Part shown: positions 1-7,519 of the stretch, one piece after another
Position numbering within the stretch: position 1 is the stretch's first letter
Layout of the letters: every line of letters begins with the position of its first letter
Assembly (NCBI GenBank): GCA_963169295.1
Contig: CAUJDD010000016.1
Coordinates: 1-17,766 of the forward strand
Direction of reading: 5' to 3'
DNA from: UBA4416 sp020846025
GTDB lineage: Bacteria; Bacteroidota; Bacteroidia; B-17B0; Aurantibacillaceae
Length of the DNA: 17,766 nucleotides
Made by a program: the position numbers and the translations under genes
Notes under the pieces: generated by a model
The model's database searches: none
What the model saw: the letters and a program-made list of their open reading frames with translations, nothing else
Told to the model about the DNA's origin: nothing

Positions 1-9
1 AATAATTTT

Positions 10-26
10 GAAAATTGTCAATTTTC
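10..26 (-). terminator. Weak AT-rich hairpin just past the barrel-protein stop
   Basis: GAAAATT and AATTTTC form a perfect 7-bp stem with a 3-base loop, directly after the stop codon of the minus-strand gene ending at 27. Only the two outermost pairs are G-C, and no T run follows on the minus strand, so termination here is only a possibility. Confidence 0.2.
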
Positions 27-1763
27 TTAAAATAAAGCGGTTAATCCAGCGTGAATTTTGCCTATTCTAAAATCAAATCCGTTAGAGAATTGTTTACCTA
101 ATGCGTAACTTAAATTAAAGATACCGGCCTTAGTTTCAAAGTTAATTCCTGCGCCAACACTAATTGGCACATCGTTTATGTAACCAGAAACGTTATTGTT
201 TTCGTACCAAGCCCCTTCTCCAAATATAAAAATGTTAGAATTTTTCTCAAATAAAAAACGATATTCGATGGTTGGAATAGCATAAGTTGATGTATAGATA
301 CTTTCTTCATCAAAGCCTCTTAGCGTTCTTAATCCTCCAATTCTATACAATTCGTTTTTATAAATCGTATTACCAAATACGCTTCCAAATTGGGTTGCTA
401 ATTTTAATACATGATTCTTATAAAGATTAATATATCCAATTATCATGCCTTCCGTTTGATATTGAGAGGTTCTTAATGAAATATTATTATATGCTTGGTC
501 ATTTATCTTTGGGTTTCGTTTTATAATTCTATCTCCCACCGAACCTTGAAGTATAATACTCACGCCTTTTTTAGGATTAAACTTGTAGTCTAACTGCTCA
601 ATAAAAACACCCATACCATAAGCTTTTGTTGTTACATCGGCATAATCTGGTAATGTTGTAGCAAATTGCAAACCTGTTGTTGAAATTAAATTGGCATTGC
701 GTTGCTTATAAAATATTTTTAGATAATTTAATCCTTTAAAGTAGTAATTTAATCCAATAGTATTATTGACATCTAAAAAGGTGGTGTCTTTTTTGTATAA
801 TTTAATGGCGTAATCTGCACCAATGGGTAAACCTGCAATGTAAGGATAGATAATATTTACTTTTAAATCTTGCGTTTGTGATTGTAAACGTCGCCATTGC
901 ATATCAAAGGTTTCTCCACTTTTCAAAATAGTGTTTACTAGTTTTATTTTTAAATCGCCAGTAAAAATTGTTTTTCCTTTGTCGTCTGGTAAAATACCTA
1001 CAATGCCATCAAACTGAGATGCTGTTTTTTTATCTAAAAATAAGTATAATTTATTTTGCTTATCTGTTAGTTGCATAAATGGTGGTTTCTTCTCAATTAC
1101 AAATGGTAGTTGTTTAATCTTATTAGAAATCCCTTTATATGCTGCTGCATTGTATGCCATTCCATTTTTCACGCCTAAGTAACGGTGTAAAAACTTATGA
1201 TTTACTTTACCACTTCCTTCGGTAATAATACTATCTAATTTTATGAATAAATTTTTTTGAATGTTAATTTTGGCTGATACTTTATTATCATTAATTTCTA
1301 TGCTATCAAGTTTTACATTAGCAAAAGGATAACCATTATTCTCATAATAAACAATAATTTTTTCAAGCAGTTTATGTAATTCAGAGTATTTAAAAGTTCT
1401 ATTTGTAAAAAATCGTTCGCCATATCCAATTTTACCAATTACACTCTGGTCTTTCATTTGATAACGTAAATTAACCCAACTATATTTTTTTCCGATATGT
1501 AAATACGCATTGTATGTATCTTGATTCATTATAACACTATCTACATTAGCAGAAATATAACCTTCGTTAAGTAAGTTGAGGTAAATTATAGTTAGCTCTT
1601 TTTCTATTAAGTAAGTTTCAGTAAACTGCTTTCTAAAATCCACTTTCTTAAAAATATCTGAACTATCTGTATTAATAACAGACAGTGTGTATATTGTTTG
1701 GGCTCTTGATGAGATGTAACAAATACAAACGAAATAAAAAAAATATGTTAATTTCTTAGTCAA
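27..1763 (-). CDS. BamA/TamA-family outer membrane beta-barrel protein
   Basis: 578 residues. An N-terminal hydrophobic signal peptide (about residues 5-20) probably ends at a signal peptidase I site near Ser-Arg-Ala-Gln. Residues about 25-240 have alternating strands and a helix of POTRA type, including a 'YYENNGYPFANV' stretch typical of POTRA repeats. Residues about 250-578 look like an Omp85 barrel: GGLRTLRGF at 476-484 matches the conserved (V/L)RGF barrel motif, followed by an 'IPTIEYRF' strand, and the protein ends in Phe as outer-membrane barrels often do. It is shorter than true BamA (about 800 residues), so it belongs with the smaller surface-antigen (D15/TamA/ShlB-like) members; its cargo is unknown. 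The start is TTG at 1763: it gives an intact signal peptide, and an in-frame stop lies five codons upstream. It is divergent from lemA and not in an obvious operon. Confidence 0.8.
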   Translation of the reverse strand: MTKKLTYFFYFVCICYISSRAQTIYTLSVINTDSSDIFKKVDFRKQFTETYLIEKELTIIYLNLLNEGYISANVDSVIMNQDTYNAYLHIGKKYSWVNLRYQMKDQSVIGKIGYGERFFTNRTFKYSELHKLLEKIIVYYENNGYPFANVKLDSIEINDNKVSAKINIQKNLFIKLDSIITEGSGKVNHKFLHRYLGVKNGMAYNAAAYKGISNKIKQLPFVIEKKPPFMQLTDKQNKLYLFLDKKTASQFDGIVGILPDDKGKTIFTGDLKIKLVNTILKSGETFDMQWRRLQSQTQDLKVNIIYPYIAGLPIGADYAIKLYKKDTTFLDVNNTIGLNYYFKGLNYLKIFYKQRNANLISTTGLQFATTLPDYADVTTKAYGMGVFIEQLDYKFNPKKGVSIILQGSVGDRIIKRNPKINDQAYNNISLRTSQYQTEGMIIGYINLYKNHVLKLATQFGSVFGNTIYKNELYRIGGLRTLRGFDEESIYTSTYAIPTIEYRFLFEKNSNIFIFGEGAWYENNNVSGYINDVPISVGAGINFETKAGIFNLSYALGKQFSNGFDFRIGKIHAGLTALF

Positions 1764-1791
1764 AATAGATAGCTTCTAAGGTAATTATTTT

Positions 1792-1800
1792 TAGTTTTAC
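1792..1800 (+). promoter_or_regulatory. Candidate -7 box (TAGTTTTAC) for lemA-TPM-TPM
   Basis: TAGTTTTAC lies 30 bases before the lemA start, in the divergent gap with the barrel gene. It matches the TAnnTTTAC pattern seen before four other plus-strand units here and resembles the Bacteroidota -7 element TAnnTTTG. No clear -33 TTTG is visible. A weaker TACCTTAG on the minus strand (1776-1783) could serve the barrel gene. Confidence 0.4.
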
Positions 1801-1829
1801 ATTATTATTTTTATTAAATTATAAAACGT

Positions 1830-2420
1830 ATGAAACGCACATTTATTATTGGTGGCATAGTTGCCTTTTTAGTTTTAATTATGGGTTATGGTTGTAGTAC
1901 TCGCAATAAATTTGTAGATTTAAATGAGGGTGTTACTTCACAATGGCATCAGGTTGAAAGCCAGTATCAACGCCGATTAGATTTAATTCCTAATATTGTA
2001 AAGACTGTTGAAGCAGAAGCTAATTTTGAGAAATCAACACTTACTCAAGTTGTAGAGGCAAGAGCTAAAGCTACACAAGTAACGATTGATCCTAGTAATA
2101 TGACGACAGAAAACATGCAGCAATTTAAGCAAGCACAAGGTGAGCTTTCTTCTGCTTTATCGCGCCTTTTGATGGTAAGTGAAAATTATCCTAATCTTAA
2201 ATCTAGCCAAGCTTTTAGTGAGTTACGAGTAGAATTAGAAGGTTGTGAGAATAGAATTTCTAATGAACGTATGAAATATAATGAGGCTGTAAAAGTTTTT
2301 AATGCCTCAATTAAAAAGATACCTGCTACATTTTTTGCTTGGGGATACAAAGATGCCACTTATTTTGAAGCTGAGGCAGGCGCTGAAAAAGCTCCTAAAG
2401 TAGAGATGAATATTAAGTAA
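1830..2420 (+). CDS. lemA: LemA family protein
   Basis: 196 residues, the normal LemA length. One N-terminal membrane segment (about residues 5-22) is followed by a helical domain with the family pattern: 'LNEGVTSQWHQVESQYQRRLDLIPNIVKTV' character at about 32-61, then 'ENYPNLKSSQ' near 120 and 'ENRISNERMKYNEAVKVFN' character near 140-158. Cys22 follows Gly-Tyr-Gly, a poor lipobox, so a membrane anchor is likelier than a lipoprotein. LemA proteins are membrane-anchored helical bundles of poorly defined function; in many Bacteroidota they are encoded beside TPM-domain proteins. Here the next gene starts one base after the lemA stop and a second TPM gene follows, so all three are probably co-transcribed and act together at the cell envelope. 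The family call is secure; the biochemical role is not known. Confidence 0.93.
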   Translation: MKRTFIIGGIVAFLVLIMGYGCSTRNKFVDLNEGVTSQWHQVESQYQRRLDLIPNIVKTVEAEANFEKSTLTQVVEARAKATQVTIDPSNMTTENMQQFKQAQGELSSALSRLLMVSENYPNLKSSQAFSELRVELEGCENRISNERMKYNEAVKVFNASIKKIPATFFAWGYKDATYFEAEAGAEKAPKVEMNIK

Positions 2421-2421
2421 A

Positions 2422-2859
2422 ATGTTTTTTAATAGAAAACTTATATCTACTAAAGACGAGGATCGTCTTATTGCATCTATTAAATCCGCTGAGTTAAACA
2501 CCTCGGGCGAAATTAGAATACATATTACAAAATATTGTAAGGGTGATGCCTTGGAGGCTTGCAAAAAGCAATTTGAGCTGTTAAATATGCATCAAACAAA
2601 GGACAGAAATGCCATTTTGTTTTATTTAGCAATTAAGTCTAAGACATTTTCGGTGTGGGGAGATGAAGGAATTCATTTAAAGGTTCATGATGAATTTTGG
2701 AAAGAAATCACACAATGTGCCATTGATTATTTTAAAAAGGGAGATATTGTTTCAGGGTTAGAAACATCTGTAAAAATGTGCGGAGAGAAACTTAAATTAT
2801 ATTTTCCTTATCATTCAAATGATAAGAATGAACTTTCAGATAATGTATCTTTTAGCTAA
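2422..2859 (+). CDS. TPM-domain protein without signal peptide
   Basis: 145 residues. It has no signal peptide and no membrane segment, so it should be cytosolic. The body matches a short TPM (DUF477/TPM_phosphatase-like) domain: an N-terminal 'LISTKDEDRLIASIKSAE' helix, then the strand 'SGEIRIHI', 'RNAILFYLAIKSKTFSVWGDEGIH', and a C-terminal 'AIDYFKKGDIVSGLETSVKMCGEKL' helix. The SGEI(R), NA(V/I)L and WGDEGI features are those of the family. TPM domains occur in membrane-linked proteins and in the plant photosystem II repair protein TLP18.3; phosphatase activity is reported only for some members. It starts one base after lemA, which suggests coupled translation and a shared envelope-related role. 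The last 15 residues are polar and poorly conserved-looking. Confidence 0.87.
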   Translation: MFFNRKLISTKDEDRLIASIKSAELNTSGEIRIHITKYCKGDALEACKKQFELLNMHQTKDRNAILFYLAIKSKTFSVWGDEGIHLKVHDEFWKEITQCAIDYFKKGDIVSGLETSVKMCGEKLKLYFPYHSNDKNELSDNVSFS

Positions 2860-2875
2860 CTAAGTTTAAATTAAG

Positions 2876-3664
2876 TTGAAACAGATTTTACATATATTTA
2901 TTACATTTTGTTTTATTCCTTATGTATTATTTTCGCAGATACCCGATAGGCCTAAGCCTCCAAGGTTAGTTAATAATTTATCTAAGCAATTCCCTCAATT
3001 TTTATCAGCACAAGAGCAAGAAACTTTGGAGCGAGAATTGCAAAATTTTAGTAACGAAACATCTAACCAAATTTGCATAGTAATTGTTGATGATTTGGGA
3101 AATATGGATGATGCAACCTATGCTACAAAAATTTTAAATGAATGGGGTGTAGGGCAAGCTGACAAAAATAATGGTGTAGTTATATTAATAAAACCAACAG
3201 GAAATGAAGGTGAAAGACGTTTGTTTATTGCAGTTGGATACGGCTTAGAGGGTGCTATTACTGATATTCAAACGATGCACATAAGAGAAAAAGAAATTTT
3301 CCCTTTTTTTAGAGAAGGTAATTATTCGGCTGGATTAAGGGCAGGATGTCAAGCTCTAATGATGGCAGCAAAGGGAGAATATAATGTAAAAGACAATCGA
3401 ACAGTTAGCTCACTTTTAGTATTCATTCAAAATCATCCACTGTTGTTCATTGCCTTTTTGTTAATTGTATTGTATATTTTGGCTAAAATTTCTGGAGGTA
3501 GCGGTAGCGGTGGCGGAGGTTATAGAAGAGGTGGTGGTTATACCTATTGGGGTGGAGGTTCGTCTTTTGGTAGTTATGGTGGCAGCTATTCTGGAGGTAG
3601 TTCATCTTGGGGTGGTTTTGGTGGTGGCAGAGGTGGTGGAGGCGGTTCGGGTGGTAGTTGGTAA
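2876..3664 (+). CDS. Exported TPM-domain protein with Gly-rich tail (YgcG-like)
   Basis: 262 residues. A signal peptide (residues 1-20, ending ...YVLFSQ) is followed by a TPM domain at about 38-165 with 'TSNQICIVIVDDLG', 'WGVGQADKNNGVVILIKP', 'LFIAVGYGLEGAITD' and 'FFREGNYSAGL' features, one transmembrane helix at about 180-204, and a tail (about 207-262) made almost only of Gly, Ser, Tyr and Arg ending GGGGGSGGSW. This is the standard layout of YgcG-type proteins: the domain sits outside the membrane, with a short Gly-rich cytosolic tail. The start is TTG at 2876, chosen because it opens directly on the signal peptide, 16 bases after the preceding TPM gene. The Gly codons make 3496-3660 richer in G than its surroundings. 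It is the third gene of the lemA set. Confidence 0.9.
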   Translation: MKQILHIFITFCFIPYVLFSQIPDRPKPPRLVNNLSKQFPQFLSAQEQETLERELQNFSNETSNQICIVIVDDLGNMDDATYATKILNEWGVGQADKNNGVVILIKPTGNEGERRLFIAVGYGLEGAITDIQTMHIREKEIFPFFREGNYSAGLRAGCQALMMAAKGEYNVKDNRTVSSLLVFIQNHPLLFIAFLLIVLYILAKISGGSGSGGGGYRRGGGYTYWGGGSSFGSYGGSYSGGSSSWGGFGGGRGGGGGSGGSW

Positions 3665-3672
3665 AAAAAACG

Positions 3673-3681
3673 TATATTTAC
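3673..3681 (+). promoter_or_regulatory. Candidate -7 box (TATATTTAC) for the T9SS-sorted protein
   Basis: TATATTTAC ends 20 bases before the ATG at 3701, in the 36-base gap after the TPM gene. It fits the TAnnTTTAC pattern shared with other units in the window. No convincing terminator precedes it, so read-through from the lemA operon is also possible. Confidence 0.4.
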
Positions 3682-3700
3682 TCATCTTTTAAACTAAATT

Positions 3701-4810
3701 ATGATTAAAAAAATACTTTTTAACTTTATCGTCCTATTTTCATTAGGAGATTTACAAGCACAGATAACCATCACATCTAATAATATGCCTGTAAGTGGTG
3801 ATACTTGTCGTTATTCTTCTGCAAGACTTTCGAGTATAGGAAATTACACAGCTACAGGTGCCAATTATTTTTGGGACTTTAGTACATTAGATTCAACAGG
3901 ACAGGGGATAAGGAAATTTGTGCCTTCAACGGCTACACCTTATTCTTTATTTTTCTTTGGAAAATATGGTGAAAAAACAATGGATTCTTTGCCAATTCCA
4001 GCTATTCCATTAGGCTCTTATAATCTTACATTTAAAAACATATATAGCTTTTATAAAAAAAATGGAACAAGCTCTTTTAATGCCGTTGGACAAGGACAAA
4101 CCATATCTGGAATTCCATTAGGCATCACCGCCACAACATCTAACGAAGATAAATTATACCAATTTCCATTGCAATACTTAAATAGAGACTCTTCTACATT
4201 CTTTTTTACTACACCTACACTTACGGTTGTGCCTTTTAATTACAAAAAGCATGGATATAGAATTACTGAAGTTGATGGTTGGGGAACTATTACCACTCCT
4301 TATGGTACTGATTCTTGTATAAGGGTTGTAACAACACAATATTCAACAGATACTATTAGAATTAATGCGCTACCTGCTGGCTTTGATAGGATTGGCTTCC
4401 CTAATTATGTACGAAGTTATCAATGGTTGTCATTAAATGAAAAGATACCTTTTTATGAAGTAACAGGCAACCTAATTGCAGGAGGATTTGTACCTACCCA
4501 AGCACGTTATCGTGATAGAATACGCTACTGGGTAGGGATAAATGAAGAAGAGAAGAATTTATTGGCTATTTCTATATTTCCTAATCCTTCAAATAATGAA
4601 TTACATATTATTACACAACAACATAATCAACCAATAAACATACAAATTATGGATATACAAGGAAAGATACTTATGCAAAATGTACTACATACTAATACTC
4701 AGATTGTGAATAAACATACTATAGATATTTCTGATTTAGCCGGAGGGATGTACATTCTTAATTTATCGATTGCAAACCAACAACAAAGCATAAAATTTTC
4801 AAAACAATAG
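3701..4810 (+). CDS. Secreted protein with type IX secretion (type A) sorting domain
   Basis: 369 residues. The N-terminal signal peptide (about 1-20, ending LQAQ) is followed by a beta-rich region of unknown function (about 22-285) with few charged residues. The C-terminal 80 residues form a T9SS type A sorting domain: 'ISIFPNPSNNELHI' with FPNPS at 293-297, then 'IQIMDIQGKIL', 'IDISDLAGGMYILNL' and a short basic end. Such domains direct Bacteroidota proteins through the outer membrane by the Por/Gld type IX system, after which the domain is usually cleaved and the cargo is released or attached to the surface. No catalytic motif is seen in the central region, so the cargo function cannot be given. 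It appears to have its own promoter and to be a single-gene unit. Confidence 0.88.
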   Translation: MIKKILFNFIVLFSLGDLQAQITITSNNMPVSGDTCRYSSARLSSIGNYTATGANYFWDFSTLDSTGQGIRKFVPSTATPYSLFFFGKYGEKTMDSLPIPAIPLGSYNLTFKNIYSFYKKNGTSSFNAVGQGQTISGIPLGITATTSNEDKLYQFPLQYLNRDSSTFFFTTPTLTVVPFNYKKHGYRITEVDGWGTITTPYGTDSCIRVVTTQYSTDTIRINALPAGFDRIGFPNYVRSYQWLSLNEKIPFYEVTGNLIAGGFVPTQARYRDRIRYWVGINEEEKNLLAISIFPNPSNNELHIITQQHNQPINIQIMDIQGKILMQNVLHTNTQIVNKHTIDISDLAGGMYILNLSIANQQQSIKFSKQ

Positions 4811-4811
4811 T

Positions 4812-4842
4812 TTTGTTTAATAAATAAATAATTTATTTTTAC
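4812..4842 (+). promoter_or_regulatory. Candidate promoter of the His/Cys-rich mini-protein
   Basis: TTTG at 4812-4815 and TATTTTTAC at 4834-4842 are 18 bases apart, close to the expected Bacteroidota -33/-7 arrangement. The -7 box ends 23 bases before the ATG at 4865. This is the best paired promoter candidate in the window. Confidence 0.45.
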
Positions 4843-4864
4843 AAAAAATTAAACCATTTAAAGT

Positions 4865-5095
4865 ATGAGCGCTCATCACGATAATCATTCAGCTGAACCA
4901 AAAAAAGTATCATTTCGTGTCCCTTTAATTTTAGCATTAGTAACTGTATTTATTATCTTGTTAATAGTAAGCACTTGCGATAAGCATCATGGATGTTGCA
5001 AAGAAGGTGAAAAATGTGAAACTTCATGTTCAGAAGGTCACGATGCATCTCATGATCATGAAGCGTCTGCCCCTGCAGAGGAGCATGCTCACTAA
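4865..5095 (+). CDS. Small single-pass membrane protein rich in His and Cys, unknown function
   Basis: 76 residues, not recognised as a named family. The N-terminus carries HH-x-x-H (His4, 5, 8). A single hydrophobic helix covers about 19-36. The remainder is short and acidic with Cys38, 44, 45, 51, 55 and His41, 42, 59, 63, 65, 74, 76, ending EEHAH. In total 10 His and 5 Cys in 76 residues, almost all outside the membrane segment, suggest binding of soft or transition metals. By the positive-inside rule (Lys13, Lys14, Arg18 before the helix) the Cys/His tail probably faces the periplasm. It sits 148 bases ahead of feoA in the same direction, but with its own promoter and a hairpin terminator, so it is a separate transcript. 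A link to iron handling is an inference from position and composition only. Confidence 0.75.
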   Translation: MSAHHDNHSAEPKKVSFRVPLILALVTVFIILLIVSTCDKHHGCCKEGEKCETSCSEGHDASHDHEASAPAEEHAH

Positions 5096-5118
5096 TTAAT
5101 TCCATGATTGATTTGTAG

Positions 5119-5146
5119 TTCATACAGTTTATTAGAACTGTATGAA
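5119..5146 (+). terminator. Hairpin terminator after the His/Cys-rich mini-protein
   Basis: TTCATACAGTT (5119-5129) pairs perfectly with AACTGTATGAA (5136-5146) around a 6-base loop, 24 bases after the stop at 5095. It is followed by a T-rich run (GTTTATTTAGTATT). This is the most convincing rho-independent-type hairpin in the window, and it separates the mini-protein from feoAB. Confidence 0.6.
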
Positions 5147-5186
5147 GTTTATTTAGTATTATTCTCTGTCTCTTATTTAGGATTCT

Positions 5187-5234
5187 ATACCATATTTTAG
5201 GTATGTCATTTTTCTATAATTTTTCTAACTTTAC
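5187..5234 (+). promoter_or_regulatory. feoA promoter region with a small palindrome near -33
   Basis: The candidate -7 box TAACTTTAC is at 5226-5234, ten bases before the feoA ATG, implying a very short leader. An inverted repeat, ATACC (5187-5191) and GGTAT (5200-5204) around 8 bases, ends about where the -33 contact should be. Its position suits an operator for an iron-responsive regulator, but it does not match the classic Fur box and five base pairs could occur by chance. Confidence 0.3.
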
Positions 5235-5243
5235 GGTTTAGTA

Positions 5244-5477
5244 ATGCAAACGCTAGATACTTTAAAAATAGGACAAACAGCTGTTATTAAGTCATTTACA
5301 GATAGTTTTTTGTCTTTAAAACTCGTAGAAATGGGTTGTTTACCTGGTGAAACCGTAAAATTAACCAATATTGCACCATTGGGGGATCCATTAGCCATTG
5401 AAATAGCTGGCTATCAGCTCAGCCTTAGGAAACAAGAAGCTTCTACGGTTGTAATTGATAAAACAGCGGAGGGGTAA
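5244..5477 (+). CDS. feoA: Ferrous iron transport protein A (FeoA)
   Basis: 77 residues, the usual size for a stand-alone FeoA. It forms a single SH3-like FeoA domain: 'LKIGQTAVIKSF', 'LKLVEMGCLPGETVKLTNIAPLGDPLAIEIAGYQLSLRKQEA' character, with the typical L-x-E-M-G-x-x-P-G turn at about 28-37, the 'PLGDP' loop, and the 'LSLRKQEA' strand near the end. FeoA is a small cytosolic partner that supports the FeoB Fe(II) transporter. Its stop codon is 7 bases before the likely GTG start of feoB, so the two are co-transcribed. No FeoC is visible. Confidence 0.95.
   Translation: MQTLDTLKIGQTAVIKSFTDSFLSLKLVEMGCLPGETVKLTNIAPLGDPLAIEIAGYQLSLRKQEASTVVIDKTAEG
5468..5472 (+). promoter_or_regulatory. Shine-Dalgarno-like GGAGG that helps set the feoB start
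   Basis: GGAGG lies inside the last codons of feoA, 12 bases before the GTG at 5485. Such sites are unusual in Bacteroidota. It supports GTG at 5485 over the upstream TTG at 5455, which would put this motif inside feoB. Confidence 0.35.
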
Positions 5478-5484
5478 TAATAAA

Positions 5485-7515
5485 GTGAGTTCTTTAAAAA
5501 ATATTTCAATTGCACTTGTAGGGAATCCAAATAGTGGAAAATCTACTTTGTTTAATGCCTTAACTGGTCTCTCTCAAAAAACAGGTAATTACGCTGGTGT
5601 TACCGTAGATAAACATTACGGAAGTTTTACAACAAACTCGTATAAGGCAACTGTAACCGATTTACCTGGTACGTATAGTTTATTTCCAAAATCAATAGAT
5701 GAAAAAGTAGCTTGTCAGGCGCTGATTAGTCAAGAAGATAAAATTGATGTAGCAGTAATTGTTGCTGATGCATCTAATCTTAAACGCCATTTGTTGTTAG
5801 CAACTCAAATTATTGATTTAAAAATACCTTGTGTATTGGCGTTAAATATGATTGATGAGGCAGAAAAAAATCATATTTCTATTTATCATCAGGATTTATC
5901 TAAACTCTTAGATATACCTGTAATATCTGTAAACTCAAGAACAAAACAAGGTGTTGATGAACTTAAATCGTTAATCTTAGAGGCTAAAATATCACATACG
6001 GTTTTTTATCATTTCGAAAAATTACAATCCTCTTTTCCTAACACTACTAATTATTTTGACTTTATCTCTGTCCAATTAGCGGATACTATAACTGATATAA
6101 AAGCCTTAGAAGACTTTGAGTTAAATGATAATTTACAACGTTTCTCAAAAATAAATTACATTATTGCTAAGTGTGTAAAGCAACCTGAACAATTAAAGAA
6201 AAGCATTTCTCAAACACTAGATGCCTTTTTTACACACAAGATATTTGGTTTTGTGTTCTTCTTATTCATCTTAGCTATAATATTTCAGTTTATTTTTTAC
6301 ATTGCCGAGTATCCTATGACGTGGATTGAGGAAGGGTTCGTATGGATAATGAACACTGTTTCAGGAGTTCTTCCGTCGGGTAAACTCAATGATTTAATTG
6401 TAAACGGAATTTTGGCTGGTATTAGTGGCATTGCTGTTTTTATTCCTCAAATTGCTTTGCTGTTCTTTTTTATTGCTGTGCTAGAAGATACTGGTTACAT
6501 GGCACGCGCCAGTTTTATTTTAGATAAAATCATGCGTCGCTTTGGTTTAAATGGTAAATCGGTTATACCTATGATAAGTAGTGTGGCTTGTGCTGTACCA
6601 TCTATTATGAGCACCCGAACAATTATGAATCAAAAGGATAGGCTAATTACTATTTTAGTAACGCCATTAGTTAGTTGTTCGGCTCGTTTGCCCGTTTACA
6701 CACTTTTAATTAGTATGATGTTTGTAGGAAAATCTACTACTCGTTTTTTTAACTATCAGGGTTTGGTTTTAATGGGGATGTATTTGTTGGGTTTTATCTC
6801 GGCGCTTTTAGCTGCTTTAGTATTTAAGTATGTGCTAAAAGCTAAAGAGAAAAGTTATTTTATTATGGAGTTACCTGTATATCGAAAACCACAATGGCAA
6901 ACGGTAATGATGCTGGTGTTTGATAAAGTAAAAGTATTTTTATTTGATGCTGGAAAAATCATCTTAGCTATTTCTATAGTTCTTTGGTTTTTAACTTCAC
7001 ATGGCTCAACACAATTTGAGGAAGTTAAACAAAAAGAAATAATGGCTTTAAATCAAGAAACGAACGATAGTATTAAACAGGCTTTACAAATAGATTTTAA
7101 TGCACAAAAACTCGAAACCTCTTATGCAGGAATTTTAGGGCAAAAAATAGAACCTATCATAAAACCACTTGGCTTCGATTGGAAAATTGGAATTGCTTTA
7201 ATTACTTCATTTGCAGCTCGCGAAGTGTTTGTTGGAACCATGGCTACAATATACAGTGTAGGAGATGCTGATAATACATCTACTCTACGTGAAAAATTAT
7301 TGTCAGAAAAAAAGTATCAAACCCAAGAACCTGTATATTCATGGGCAGTATGTTGGTCGTTAATGTTGTTTTATGTATTTGCTATGCAATGTATGAGTAC
7401 ATTAGCTACTACGTATCGTGAGACTAAACATTGGAAATGGCCACTTATTCAATTTGCCTTTATGTCTGGATTAGCTTATTTTTCTTCTCTTTTAATTTAT
7501 AATATCTTAAGTTAG
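5485..7515 (+). CDS. feoB: Ferrous iron transport protein B (FeoB)
   Basis: 676 residues from GTG 5485. An N-terminal G domain carries G1 GNPNSGKS (13-20), the G2 region GNYAGVT (34-40), G3 DLPG (59-62) and G4 NMID (121-124). A helical GDI-like spacer spans about 170-255, then a polytopic membrane domain with two Gate repeats, including 'LEDTGYMARASF', 'VACAVPSIMSTRT' (the conserved Cys-x-x-Pro type motif) and 'PLVSCSARLPVY', and a final 'FYVFAMQCMSTLA' helix. It imports Fe(II) across the inner membrane. The frame also opens at TTG 5455, inside feoA, but the GTG gives the standard short lead-in before the P-loop and has a GGAGG upstream. There is no C-terminal Cys cluster. cysQ begins 4 bases after the stop. 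Confidence 0.96.
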   Translation: MSSLKNISIALVGNPNSGKSTLFNALTGLSQKTGNYAGVTVDKHYGSFTTNSYKATVTDLPGTYSLFPKSIDEKVACQALISQEDKIDVAVIVADASNLKRHLLLATQIIDLKIPCVLALNMIDEAEKNHISIYHQDLSKLLDIPVISVNSRTKQGVDELKSLILEAKISHTVFYHFEKLQSSFPNTTNYFDFISVQLADTITDIKALEDFELNDNLQRFSKINYIIAKCVKQPEQLKKSISQTLDAFFTHKIFGFVFFLFILAIIFQFIFYIAEYPMTWIEEGFVWIMNTVSGVLPSGKLNDLIVNGILAGISGIAVFIPQIALLFFFIAVLEDTGYMARASFILDKIMRRFGLNGKSVIPMISSVACAVPSIMSTRTIMNQKDRLITILVTPLVSCSARLPVYTLLISMMFVGKSTTRFFNYQGLVLMGMYLLGFISALLAALVFKYVLKAKEKSYFIMELPVYRKPQWQTVMMLVFDKVKVFLFDAGKIILAISIVLWFLTSHGSTQFEEVKQKEIMALNQETNDSIKQALQIDFNAQKLETSYAGILGQKIEPIIKPLGFDWKIGIALITSFAAREVFVGTMATIYSVGDADNTSTLREKLLSEKKYQTQEPVYSWAVCWSLMLFYVFAMQCMSTLATTYRETKHWKWPLIQFAFMSGLAYFSSLLIYNILS

Positions 7516-7519
7516 TAGC

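Noticed and set aside
3496..3660. G-rich repetitive stretch considered as a tandem repeat or mobile piece
   Set aside because: It is explained by Gly codons of the normal YgcG-type tail; no regular repeat unit.
3465..3692. Overlapping frame of Val/Gly/Glu repeats in the TPM gene
   Set aside because: A shadow of the Gly-rich tail of the exported TPM protein; low complexity in a shifted frame, no independent signal.
5455..5484. Earlier TTG start for feoB inside feoA
   Set aside because: It would add 10 polar residues not seen in FeoB and place the GGAGG motif inside the gene; GTG 5485 fits better.
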